Below, one piece after another: positions 1 to 10,955 of a stretch of 33,522 nt of DNA. The position numbers were made by a program, and so were the translations under genes. This stretch comes from Sphaeroforma arctica JP610. Lineage: Eukaryota; Opisthokonta; Ichthyosporea; Ichthyophonida. The DNA is taken from NCBI RefSeq assembly GCF_001186125.1, contig NW_014040341.1, positions 51,574-85,095 on the forward strand. Direction: 5' to 3'. Numbering within the stretch: position 1 is the stretch's first letter; each line of letters starts with the position of its first letter. The notes below the pieces were generated by a model. It ran no database searches. It was not told the DNA's origin and saw only the letters and a list, made by a program, of their open reading frames with translations.

Positions 1-165
1 ATATATATATATATTATATATATATATATATGTATGTATATATATATGTATATATATATATGTGTGTGTGTGTGTGTATGTATATATATGGGTGTGTGTA
101 TGTGTATGTATGTATGTATGTATGTATACATGTATGTATGTATGTATGTATATATATATACGTAG
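1..165. repeat. AT / TATG / GT microsatellite
   Basis: Simple-sequence tract: (AT)n passes into (GT)n and then into a run of TATG tetranucleotides. It is at the window edge, so its full length is unknown. It probably lies in an intron of the ligase gene that follows. Open frames through it are products of the repeat and are not genes. Confidence 0.95.
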
Positions 166-629
166 TTTTACTTGAAGCTGCGTGAACGTACGTGCGTGTA
201 TGCCAAATTGTAAACCTATTTGTTTTTGTATGCACAAGGTGACTTTCTGAATAGATCGCTACTGTTTATCCCTTGTCCCGAGCACGCTTACCAACAGACA
301 CACTGCTACCTTAATTTTGCTAACTAAGATGCATATTTGTGTTTATAGAATCTGCTATAGTACTTATACGTGAGCCAGTCTCTAGTCCTTGCTGTGGTTA
401 TTGCATCGACCGACCTGTTGTAAAAGTTCATGCATAATCTTTCAAAGAGTTGAGGAAGATTCCCCATTGAGAATCTCATACGTGTAATACTGGAGAGACT
501 GAATTGTGTGTATATTTTAACATGTATCCCGTGTCGTTTCATCACAAATATGGGACTTCTGCGTGGTATGTGTGTGTACACACTTGCTCACATTTGTATT
601 TCCCAACCATGCTCCCGATATAAACGTAG
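166..629 (+). other. Non-coding stretch, probably ligase intron
   Basis: No exon was recognised here. The first ligase exon begins at 630 after an AG, in the middle of conserved motif V. The residues that should precede it (the W-x-K part of motif V) are not encoded in the nearby upstream sequence. The preceding exon is therefore either left of the window or too short to see, and this interval is best read as intron. Confidence 0.6.
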
Positions 630-3472
630 TTGAAGAAGGACTATATTGAAGATGGGGGTCTTGGTGATTCCTTTGATCTGGTGGTGATTGGGGCGTGGTA
701 TGGCCAAGGCAAGCGTACGGGATGGTATGCCGCATATCTTCTGGCGTGCTATAACGAGGATGAAGAAGAGTACCAGGCTATCTGCAAGGTATATATATGT
801 ATGTGTATGTACATACTGTATCAATATATTCTATTGTATATTCTATGTCAGTGCGAGGACGCCGAAGAATACCAGATTATTGCAAAGTGTTTGTATAATA
901 TTAATATATGTAAATATATTCCAGTTTATTCATTCGGTGTGAACGTATATATATGTGTGTGTGTGTGTGTGTGTAAGTCTATATTGTGTATTGGCGACGA
1001 TGCCGAAGAATACCAGACTATTTGTAAAGCATTTGGTTAAATTGTCCGTGTAGATGTGTATAATCCTTTCCATTCGTGTAGAGTACTATCACGCCATCTG
1101 CAAGGTTAATGGATATCAGCATAACTTGTATATATATATATATATAATCATGTTACGAGGATGCAGACGAGTACCAGGTTATCTGCAAGGTGTGTATGCA
1201 TCTGCATACTTTGTGAATGTATAAGAGTCTACACTTTTTTCATGTATGCAAAGCATATTGGCTTTCCAATGCACATCCACCGGGCCCTTTCGACCCATTC
1301 ACGCATATTATTAGGCTACTCGTCTATCGCTGAGCGTAGGCAGTTGTGTATATGCACTCACGGTGCTATCTCGTACACGCAGGGTTGTGTCTATACGTAC
1401 AAAAACGACGATATGTTCAGGCACGCAGCCTTGTACTACATATGTGCACATTGGTCGTTTGAGGGATGTATGCATATGCAGAAGCAGCGGTAAATACGAG
1501 AATCAAGGACAAACCCGCATACCCAGCTCTTACAGTTTTTTTACATCGGTCTTTTGACACTGTAGGTGGGTACTGGGATGACCAATGAATTCCTCAAGGA
1601 CAGCAACGAGTTCTTTGCAAAGCATCTCTCTGAATCGGGGAAGAAGGCGTACTATCGCACTACTGAGTCCTCCAAACCAGACGTCTGGTTCGAACCCGTA
1701 CAGGTACGGAAAGTGAGGCCACATGGCGTGTGTATGTGGCGTGTTTCGTTTGTATCATTGATATAACGTTGTTGCGTCTGCGCGTCGGTATGAATGGTTT
1801 TTACGCGTACATATGAGTGTGTCTGAGAGCAGGTGAGCATGGATCGGGATTTACATAGGAGTTTCCTCTTCGGTGGGTGTGTTTATGGTATCCTCTCAAA
1901 ACCTATTCCTTTTCGAGGGGACCGACATTTGTACGGAATGGACAGCAAGGCTTTCATATTACATACTCGGTATCTAATGCCCCTTTTTTACGCCTCTAGT
2001 TGAGAGACATGTCTGTTTGTATTCATATAACATTGCGATATTGGGCAGTGCTCTCTCAAGTATAACGCCCTGTGCGAGGCTCTTTGGTTGTGTGCAATCG
2101 AGGCAATCAATCTTGTTCATATCGCTAACTTATCCAGCGAGTGAAGTACTTTTAACCGGAAAAAAAATCATATACATACTCAGTGCAATGAACCTATTGT
2201 GCGTTGGCATGTACGAGCACATACACAAAAGGCTTGTGAGCTTAACTGTATTGCGGTTTGATGTCTTAAATGTCTATTCTCTTTCCAATATATACATTTG
2301 TCTTCCAATCACATCAGGTATGGGAAATCAAGGCAGCGGATCTGTCCATCTCACCAGCTTATTTGGCCGGTGTGGGTGAGGTTCATCCCACCAAAGGCAT
2401 CTCTCTGCGCTTTCCTCGAGTGCTGCGAATTAGAGATGACAAGAAACCCGACGAGGCCACCAGTTCTAGCAGAGTACGTGTGATCGTGTGCGTGTGCGCG
2501 CCCGTGTAGAACTTGCTTTGGACCTTCCTTGTAGATGTAGTTAACTGTGCTCAAATAGTTTGTGTTTAAATAGGAATGCTTGTCTAAGGTCTATCTGCAC
2601 AGTGTTACTTTACAAAGCTATTTGAGATAGTCAGTCGAATGTTGAAGCAACAAGGGCGTTGGCGCTATCACTGCCGTCATGTGAGGATGGCGCTTATAAT
2701 CTCACATGATGAGAAGTGCGCTGTCGCTTGAACCGTTTGGTTGTGTTGCTTGCTGATACCAAAGGTGTGATGTTGCTTGCTGATACCAAAGGTGTGATGT
2801 TGCTTACCACAAGAGGACTATGATGTGAGCATGTTATGTGCGTTCTCCGTCGCTTTTGGGTTGTGTCGTAATCCACGTTTCGATTGACAAACTTAACTGC
2901 AAGTGTGTTGATTATTAGACACCAGTCCCACGTGGTCAGTCTGTGTATGCAATAGTGAGCGGGGCTGCTTGGTGCCACCCACGCGTGCAACCTGCACTCG
3001 CATAGTTCTTAATGCGAGTTTTCGTGAAAGAAATATACCTGTGTATTGAGAGCATTCTATGTACCCGCATTTTCTGCATACATGGTCTACATAGAGACGC
3101 GCCACTCCATATATATTTCTCGGGTAGCTATTTATTTGTCAGAGAATATGGAAGTGTGCAGCAGTAGCATTTTCAATACGGCTCCCAGACATATAGTCTT
3201 ATCTTTGTATATTTGTGCACAATTTCGAAATCCAAACGGGCATTTTTAGTGTATATGTTAGCACAAACAGTTGCAGTTGAAATCACACATAGAAGACACT
3301 TGCTACATATCAACGGTTCGGCCTATATTGTTGAATACGCACAGGTTGATAACACAATGAACTTAAAGCCTCATGTCTAGTACCCTCGCATTTTCATTGA
3401 AACTGCCCTCAGATCGCAGAGATGTACTCTGCGCAACCACTGGTACAACAGAACGGGCCGCCTCGAAGGTGA
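630..3472 (+). CDS. LIG1: DNA ligase I, C-terminal exons (5' part outside window)
   Basis: ATP-dependent DNA ligase of the eukaryotic ligase I family, which seals nicks between Okazaki fragments and in excision repair in the nucleus. Four exons are visible: 630-788, 1566-1703, 2318-2473 and 3413-3472, all joined in phase 0 with GT-AG introns. Exon 1 starts inside motif V (LKKDYIEDG) and carries [14 protein letters not shown] and [10 protein letters not shown]. Exon 2 starts [10 protein letters not shown] and ends [10 protein letters not shown]. Exon 3 starts [13 protein letters not shown] and holds motif VI ([18 protein letters not shown]) of the OB-fold domain. The last exon reads [19 protein letters not shown] before TGA, matching the family's short 'QVA-MY' tail. 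The adenylation domain with the catalytic lysine lies upstream of the window. No break is seen in the four exons. Only the start and upstream exons are unknown, so this is a partial view of what looks like a working gene. The intron at 789-1565 contains decayed copies of the exon 1 end, listed separately. Confidence 0.93.
755..1190 (+). repeat. Array of decayed exon-end copies in ligase intron
   Basis: The last 35 or so bases of ligase exon 1 (755-788, encoding [10 protein letters not shown] before the GT splice donor) recur four times in the following intron: about 851-886, 992-1029, 1081-1107 and 1153-1189. When read in the matching frame they encode [27 protein letters not shown] and [10 protein letters not shown]. 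The first and last two copies keep AAG|GT at the donor position. The two middle copies do not. Spacing is uneven (about 75-140 bp) with AT/GT repeats between. The join from 788 to 1566 gives the expected ligase protein without using any copy, so the copies look like dead or alternative exon ends. Confidence 0.8.
2744..2806 (+). repeat. 27-bp direct repeat in ligase intron 3
   Basis: Two identical adjacent 27-bp units (2744-2770 and 2771-2797), each starting TGTTGCTTGCTGATACC, followed by nine bases of a third unit. They lie in the ligase intron between 2474 and 3412. No other feature was found in that intron. Confidence 0.9.
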
Positions 3473-4039
3473 TCAAAGAGGTGAAGATACAGGTGTATGT
3501 GAAAGAATATAGCTTACGCCTGACGGATTAGGTATTTACACAAGCAGTTGTACCAATTAGACGTGTGTATGACAGAAGAATTTACATACACAGGCGTAGG
3601 TATCTGCAGGTCACTGGAGCAATAGTACCACACAACTGAGTGAAAGAACGCACACTTCAGCATGAGGTGGGAGATTTACATGCGCATATATAGGTCCACT
3701 GACGGGCTCTAAATTAAACAAAAAATATTAGGCCGTTCTATTCGATAATTCTGTTGACTCTATGACAACGGATCTGGGAGTTGTCTTGTTGTATAGTACC
3801 CCCAGGGACATTATTATGACAGCCAGCTATAAAGAAGTTTTCTCCGCCGTCGACACACCCACATACTGCCTAGTCTGTGATACTGGAGATTAGCTTAGGC
3901 TATTCACAATATCCACAGGGTTTACCTCGAAGAGCTCGACCTGCCTATCCAACGTCCATTGTGTGAGACAGCAAGATGGTTGACACTTCCTACATTCCGC
4001 TTCATCTTTCTCACATTTACCGGTAATTCTTACGGTACT
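3473..4039. other. Intergenic, nothing recognised
   Basis: Sequence downstream of the ligase stop codon. It holds the presumed 3' UTR and intergenic DNA. No convincing open frame, RNA gene or repeat was seen. Confidence 0.5.
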
Positions 4040-4064
4040 TGATATATATGTGTGTGTGTGTGTT

Positions 4065-4131
<67 letters not shown>

Positions 4132-4160
4132 TTATATACTAATATACATACATTATATAC

Positions 4161-4192
<32 letters not shown>

Positions 4193-4207
4193 GTGTGTGT
4201 GTATAGG

Positions 4208-4293
<86 letters not shown>

Positions 4294-4329
4294 TATATAT
4301 ATATTATGTAGTATATATATATATATATA

Positions 4330-4365
<36 letters not shown>

Positions 4366-4380
4366 GTATGTATGTATATA
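4040..4380. repeat. Long (AT)n / (GT)n microsatellite
   Basis: About 340 bp of nearly pure AT dinucleotides, with ATAC and GT sub-blocks and a closing (GT)n run. It lies between the two convergent host genes. The 135-residue open frame through it is poly-Ile/Tyr from the repeat and is not a gene. Confidence 0.95.
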
Positions 4381-4829
4381 TCAAAGCTCAGAGAAGCGAT
4401 GCTCCGGGCTGATCAATAAAACTGCGAGTAAATGTCATATCGTTGATTCTCCAGGATGAGAATTGCAGCTTTTAGTTTGGAATGTTGTCTTACGAGACAA
4501 GCACAGGAAGTGCCTGATTTATGACGGTGTTTCAAAAACAAAAACCTTTGCCAGAGTAACGAATGTCAGCAATCGACCTCGGAACATCTGGGATCTGTGA
4601 ACGAATGTGTATCTCTTTGCGGTTTTTAAGTGTATTTAAGAACCCGCTGGTGCTTTAGATTGACTATCCCGCGAGGAACTTTGGCACCAACAAATTTGTG
4701 GAGATAACTTTAAACTAAATGGAACTTGTTTGCCTGGGCATGAATACCAATGCAACAATGCTATTGATGTCTGTGCATTTTATACGTCTTTTGGAGTCCC
4801 GTTGTTGATTCCTGTTGTCCGCTTGTCTA
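4381..4829. other. Intergenic, nothing recognised
   Basis: Unique-looking sequence between the microsatellite and the outermost decayed tail copy of the minus-strand gene. No open frame or motif could be supported. Confidence 0.45.
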
Positions 4830-5710
4830 CTATACGACAGTCCACAGTGTTGATCATCGCCCCGGTCAGCGGTTACTAAGCACGACTATTGGCCATCCTC
4901 GCCTGTTAAAAAAGGATAGCGTGACAACAACGTTGCGTTGCTTGGTGTTGTTGTTGATCCCTTAAGCATTTATGTGCCATCTTATACCCGGGGTCACCAT
5001 TATTGGATTCCTATACGGCAGCCCACAGCGTCATCATCGTTCTGGTGAGCGGTTGCTGTACACCATCCACCTTTGACCGTAACCACGGGCACTGGTGCAT
5101 CAAATGCAACACATTGAGTATCACTGGTTTTGGAGCCAGACCCATTCCAAATTCACAATCTACTTGCTACCTTACTCGTGTAATATGCTCGTAACTAGTA
5201 CATGACCTTTCATCCCCACTGTCACTTAGTCTGTTTCGTATCGGTATACCCTACTTTAATACTGCTGCCCATCCGCCACCTACACGGCAGCCCATTGTGC
5301 GATAAGGTTCCCTGTGCGCAATTGCTGCACGGCATTGGCCATTATCACCGGCACAGGAGTATATCAGACACATATCAGCTTTGAGGTTGATGTATCCATC
5401 CCAGACTTGTCATTTACCTGCTACCTCTACCGTTCTCATCAATTCTGCGGTACATAGACATCACGCATTATCTATACTGCTAATTGGCCAACTGCACACC
5501 AGCCCATTGTGCGATCACATTCCCAGTGAGCGGTTGCTGCAATCCATTGACCACACTGCCTGTAATAGAGCACACCACCACATCGTTTTGCCTACTCGCT
5601 TTGTAGCTGCTATACCCATCCCAGACTTATCTCGTCTCTTTGCTCCCTTGCTCACATAATCTGCTACTCATTGGCGAATCATACTTTATTCTCCTACTAA
5701 TTATTCTCAA
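4830..5710 (-). repeat. Four decaying tandem copies of the last exon's tail
   Basis: Downstream of the minus-strand gene's stop codon (cta at 5711-5713), the final part of its last exon plus 3' flank recurs at about 5494-5571, 5279-5355, 5011-5085 and 4830-4898. Spacing is roughly 180-270 bp. On the minus strand the real tail reads GVQQPLTENMIVQWAAV. The copies read GLQQPLTGNVIAQWAGV, AVQQLRTGNLIAQWAAV, GVQQPLTRTMMTLWAAV and, most decayed, a version with two stops in place of the paired glutamines. Flanking sequence is also shared: a CCATCCCAGACTT-like block recurs at about 5398 and 5614. The copied unit is therefore tail, stop and 3' flank. Decay appears to increase with distance from the gene. 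Confidence 0.85.
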
Positions 5711-8700
5711 CTACACGGCAGCCCATTGTACAATCATGTTCTCCGTAAGCGGTTGCTGCACGCCATTGGCCATCACTACCTGTCCATTCGCATCGAAGAC
5801 TATCAAACGAGGCACTCCCTTCACTTCGTAGACGCGCATGATGTTCTCTATGATCTGCGTGTGGTTTAGATGATATATATATAAATTTATTAGATGATAT
5901 ATATATATATATATATATATTGTGTTATATATATATATATATATGTAAGTATATATATATATGTATATATATATGTGTGTGTGTATGTGTGTGTGTGTGC
6001 GTGTATGTGTGTCTGTGTCTCTGTGTGTGTGTGTGTGTGTGCGCGCGTGTATAGTATGTGCGTGCGTGTGTTAAGGAATATACGGTGTGTCATGTATAAT
6101 ATATGAATAAAACATTATGTCTAATATGAATAAAGCGGCACTGTGTCCAACGTAGCCCTGTATTTAGTTGTCAATCGCCTTTACATGGTTTTTGGAAAGC
6201 CGTTGGATGGCTGTCAGAAACGTATTCAGGTATCAGCACACTCATGCACCACTTGAACGAGTATAAATTCAACATCGTGTGTAAGGAATAACCAATGTTA
6301 TTCTGCAGGCAATCTATCAAGGCATATCATGGATGACGTTCCCGAATAAGATGTCCTACAAGACCATTACGGGATAGTAGACCCGATGTAAATAAACAAA
6401 GCAAGTAGCATCGGTACTTAATGAAACTCCAGTGTAGTTGTAGCGCAGCACGTAAACATACGCATACATGCACACACTCTTAGTATTGCCGATGCACTCA
6501 CACTCATACATACTGACTATCAAAGGCAACACACGCACGTGTGTATCAGAAATTCCTTACCTATGTACATCCACATATAAACATGTATATATAAACAACT
6601 CTAATTATATATAGCACACTTTGCAGATTTCCATATAAAGCTAGAACGACACACCTCTTGGTTCTCATATGGAATGGCCAGCCACGGCATCTTCGCAAAG
6701 TATGCCTGCATGCTCGTCGCATCCCTATCCGCACTTGCAAACACCACCTCAAACTGTAACCCTTTCTTCTTGAAATCTTCGTACATCTGCGTCAACTTGG
6801 GCGTGTACTGTCTACATGGCCCACACCAACTGGCGCTGCAGTATAAGGCAACACACTTCCCTGAGAGACTCTGAGTGGGCTCAGACTCGCCGCGGGCGTT
6901 TACTAGTGATTTACCTGTGGCAGCGTATGCGAAATGTGAGTTAACGTGTGATAAAGCATGGGTGTATGTGACATATTTACTCTCGCACACACATTTACGT
7001 CAGCTTGCGAGTGCATTTCTTGCAAAAGCCCTGCTACGCCACACCCCTCCCTACACGTGGGGCTACACGCCTACCACTTACCCGTACAATACACTCTAAG
7101 CTGACACTACATCAATACTGAGCTAAACATACGGACAAGTACTGCCATAGCCATGGAAAGCGCACAGCACAGACTCCGCCGGATACGTTCTGGGCCAATA
7201 TGGCGTTGACTGTGATTATGATGTCCGTATCAACTTACATAGTCAGATATTTTTGCCTGTTATGGCGTTGACCGTAATTACGATGTACATATCAACTTAA
7301 ATGGTTGCATCTTCTCGTCTATGACACTTTTACGCTTCCACCTACCGAATAAATAATCCCATTGCGTTGGGGGGCGCAACGCGAAGAACTCGCTGGGTAC
7401 ACTGTACGGCGATAGCGTTACATCGTCCTGAGCAGACGTGTCGGTGTCGGATCCTGATTCGGCCTTTTTATTCTTTGTGATAACCGCTCGAACCCTGTTC
7501 AGATCAGAGGTAAAGAGAGACTTGTTGGTATATACAGCTGGAACCTACTGTGTGTGTCTCTACCTGTTGAAGGTACGTTTCATGCAGGCCATGTGCACTC
7601 ATACGGCGCTATGATACGCTAGGTTAAACCATGTCCCAGTGATGGCACAGTTGTGTTTAGCAAACGCATGCATTCCGAGACGTGTGTGTGTATTGAACTC
7701 TAAAAACAAGACATCAGTTTTAGAAGAAGAAAAGCGGCCCTTCTACACGCTGAAGGGAGGGGATACATCGAAAGCACCAATGGGTGTCTATCAACAGCAC
7801 CTGGCTGACAACTGATTCAATATCGAGCACACACGCGGTTAACAATCAGCGTATATGTAGCAGATATGTTATATCACGGTTACATGGTGCAATTTCTTCT
7901 GCGGAGCATGTGCACGGCCTACAATTCTAAGACCGTTCTGGTTACAGTGCAAATATACCAAATGGGATAGTAGATGGACACCTACCTGAAGGAATAAGTG
8001 TTGTCTTTGTCCAGATTGCGTTTCCTAACGCTGGTAGAAGTCAGATTAGATGCCACGTCACTCCATTCGGCGTCGTCAGCGCTTCGCATCTGTAGCTTAT
8101 ACTTCACGGTGCAATTCGGTACTAAATATGCTTTCCACTCCACCACCAGCGCGGATGACTAATTTTGTTCGCAGATGCGGGTAGACATGTACAGATGAGG
8201 AAAAATTTTCGTTCGTGGATATGAATTTTTTTTTGTATCGTGATAGATGCACTCACATGTATTTAGGGGATAATCTGATTTTATTCAAAAGGACGTTTTC
8301 TTCAAGTAGATACACATTAACTCATGTGTGCTTAGGACTTATGTTACTGTGCGCTATTTAAAGAAAAAAACAGCAATTGCGAGTGGCCTTCTGCATGTCA
8401 CTTCGAGCTCGGCAGTTGCTCAGCAGTAGCTTAGGCTACGCCATGGGTGGGTAACCACCACTTCAATTTGGTACCAAATGAAAACATCCTTTCTTCACAA
8501 CTTGAACAATCAATTATTTCACGTAATACGTCCAAACATATTCAGAGCTGTCGAATAAATCCTTATACATATACCCTGGCACATCAACGACTGCCATACA
8601 TTTTCACCTCACATTACATTTCCACGGAACTACTGGAAACGGTTTAACAATTTGGCTCTGTATTATGGCGTAAATAAAAACAGAAAAATCCACCTATGAC

Positions 8701-10917
8701 GATAACATCCACGCCTTTTCGCTAGTAAACACGTACACCTGCCAACACACACACACATACAATCTCTCTCACATCACGCACACGGATCTCACAATTCAAT
8801 ACCAATATGCATAACTTCCCATATCTCATGAGCCATAAGCGTGGGCTTCTGAGTGGCCTCACATCGCTATCGTGGATCGACCACCATTCCATATATAACG
8901 TTTATTCGCCCTCAAAACCCCCTCACATACACCACGAGCTGTAAGCTGAAACATGTATCATTACACACCCAACACAGTCACTCTCCCGTGCACTCTTAAA
9001 CTTCGTACACAACACACACACCTCAGGCGCCCTTAGTTGGGGCTGAGTTGGGCGCGCTGTTGAAATCTCCAGCGTACGCCACTCCTCCGTAGGCATAGCA
9101 TAGCTCCTCTGCCCGTCCACTTTGGTCCTGAAAGTGTAGAGGGTATTGGGTTCCAAGTTTTTTTTCCTAATAATCCGCGATGTGATGGGTTTGCCCTGGG
9201 CTATATCCGCCCACTTACTCCACGACAGGTCTCCAGCGTCTCCCTCTCTTTTTTTGCGTAGTGACCGAAACTGCAAACATACCCCTCGGGACTCTTCCGC
9301 GGACTTCACTACCTGTAGCACTACGTAGTCGGGTCCGATATCGAACAATTGAACACTGCATTGGTAAGGAATATTGAGCAGGGCATTTAGAAATACCCTC
9401 CGAGAGAGCAGACTAGTGTTTCCTTGCATTGACTCTACTTTTAGAAACACTCATAGACCATCAGTCCTCTCATTTCGCTCATCTTATCCGTTTAGGCGAT
9501 GTAGAACCCACGGCATTGTAAGTGCCACACCCACATTTGCTTTCATGTTTGCTATGGTACACAATTGTTATAATACATATACATGTACATGCGACAAGTA
9601 ACACACCAAGATGTGCAGTATATTCGTACAACACAAACTATACACAAAATACAATCATACCACACATACTACACACAGAATTCAATCATAAAAGCACATA
9701 CTGCACACAGGATACGATCATAAAAACACACAATACAAACACGATACCATTATAAAAACACATACTACACACAGAATACAATCATAAAAACACATACTAC
9801 GCACAGAATACAATCATAAAAACACATACTACATACAGGACACTATCTTAGAACAACACACTACCCACAGAATACAATCATTAAACCACAAACTACACTC
9901 AGAATACAATCATAAAAACGTATACTACACACAGAATACAGTCACAAAAAACATACTACACACAGAATACAATCATAAAAACACATACTACACGGAATAA
10001 AATCTTAAAAACACAGAATACACACAGAATACAATCATAAAAACACATACTACCACGGTACGATCATAGAATCAGTATACACACAGGTACACACCACGAC
10101 GGTGGACCATCGTCCGACTGCTTACGCCTACACTCGCTGCATCTGCAGCTCACTTCGAACACCCAGGGGTCTCGCAGGGCTTTGAGCTGAAGCTTGACAT
10201 GGCCGACATTTTCTTGCTTATCGCTCTCGGGCTGATGCTTCGTCAACTCCAGAAGTGCCTGTGGGTAGGTGTATACGGTGTTCCTATTAGCAGCGCATTC
10301 TCATACCGTCACAGAAACTTAGCTCTTGAACATTATAGATTGGTATTTCCCCTTTTTTGGGCTCTTCTTTTGTGCCGCTATACAAATGGTTCGAAGATGA
10401 GTGTCTACAAACTAGCTGCGATTTACCACGGGTTGTAGGCACGCATGAACGATGGAACTCCTTGCAGCCAAGTAATACATTCCAAGTATGCAACACCTTT
10501 CGATTGAATAACACCGCTGCATATATATGAACAAATAAAAATACACATATATATTCGTACATGATAAATACGTCTATAATTAGATATGAATACGAATATA
10601 TATATTTATATATATATATATATATATATATACTANNNNNNNNNNNNNNNNNNNNTTGTTGTTTATATTATTATTATTATTATTTATTATATTACTATTA
10701 TCATTATTATTATTACTATTATTATTATTATTATTATTACTATTATTATTACTATTATTATTATTATATATATGTGTGTGTGTGTTTATGTTTGTGTGTG
10801 TATGTATGTATGTATATATATATATATTCATCTATATATGTATTTATTCACCTATTTCTATTATTATGATTATTGTTATATTGTTATACTATATTAGATA
10901 TTTATATATATATATAA

Positions 10918-10955
<38 letters not shown>

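Noticed and set aside
3466-3534. Alternative reading of the ligase tail through [15 protein letters not shown]
   Set aside because: It lies in a different frame from the conserved IAEMYSAQ tail, with no splice site that would join it.
4052-4459. 135-codon plus-strand open frame
   Set aside because: It is a translation of the (AT)n/(GT)n microsatellite (poly Ile-Tyr and Val-Cys).
6875-7099. Plus-strand frame opposite the thioredoxin exon
   Set aside because: Antisense to the WCGPC exon and its intron, with no motif of its own.
9620-10075. CRISPR-like array
   Set aside because: Units are contiguous with no unique spacers, and the context is a eukaryotic intron; it is a minisatellite.
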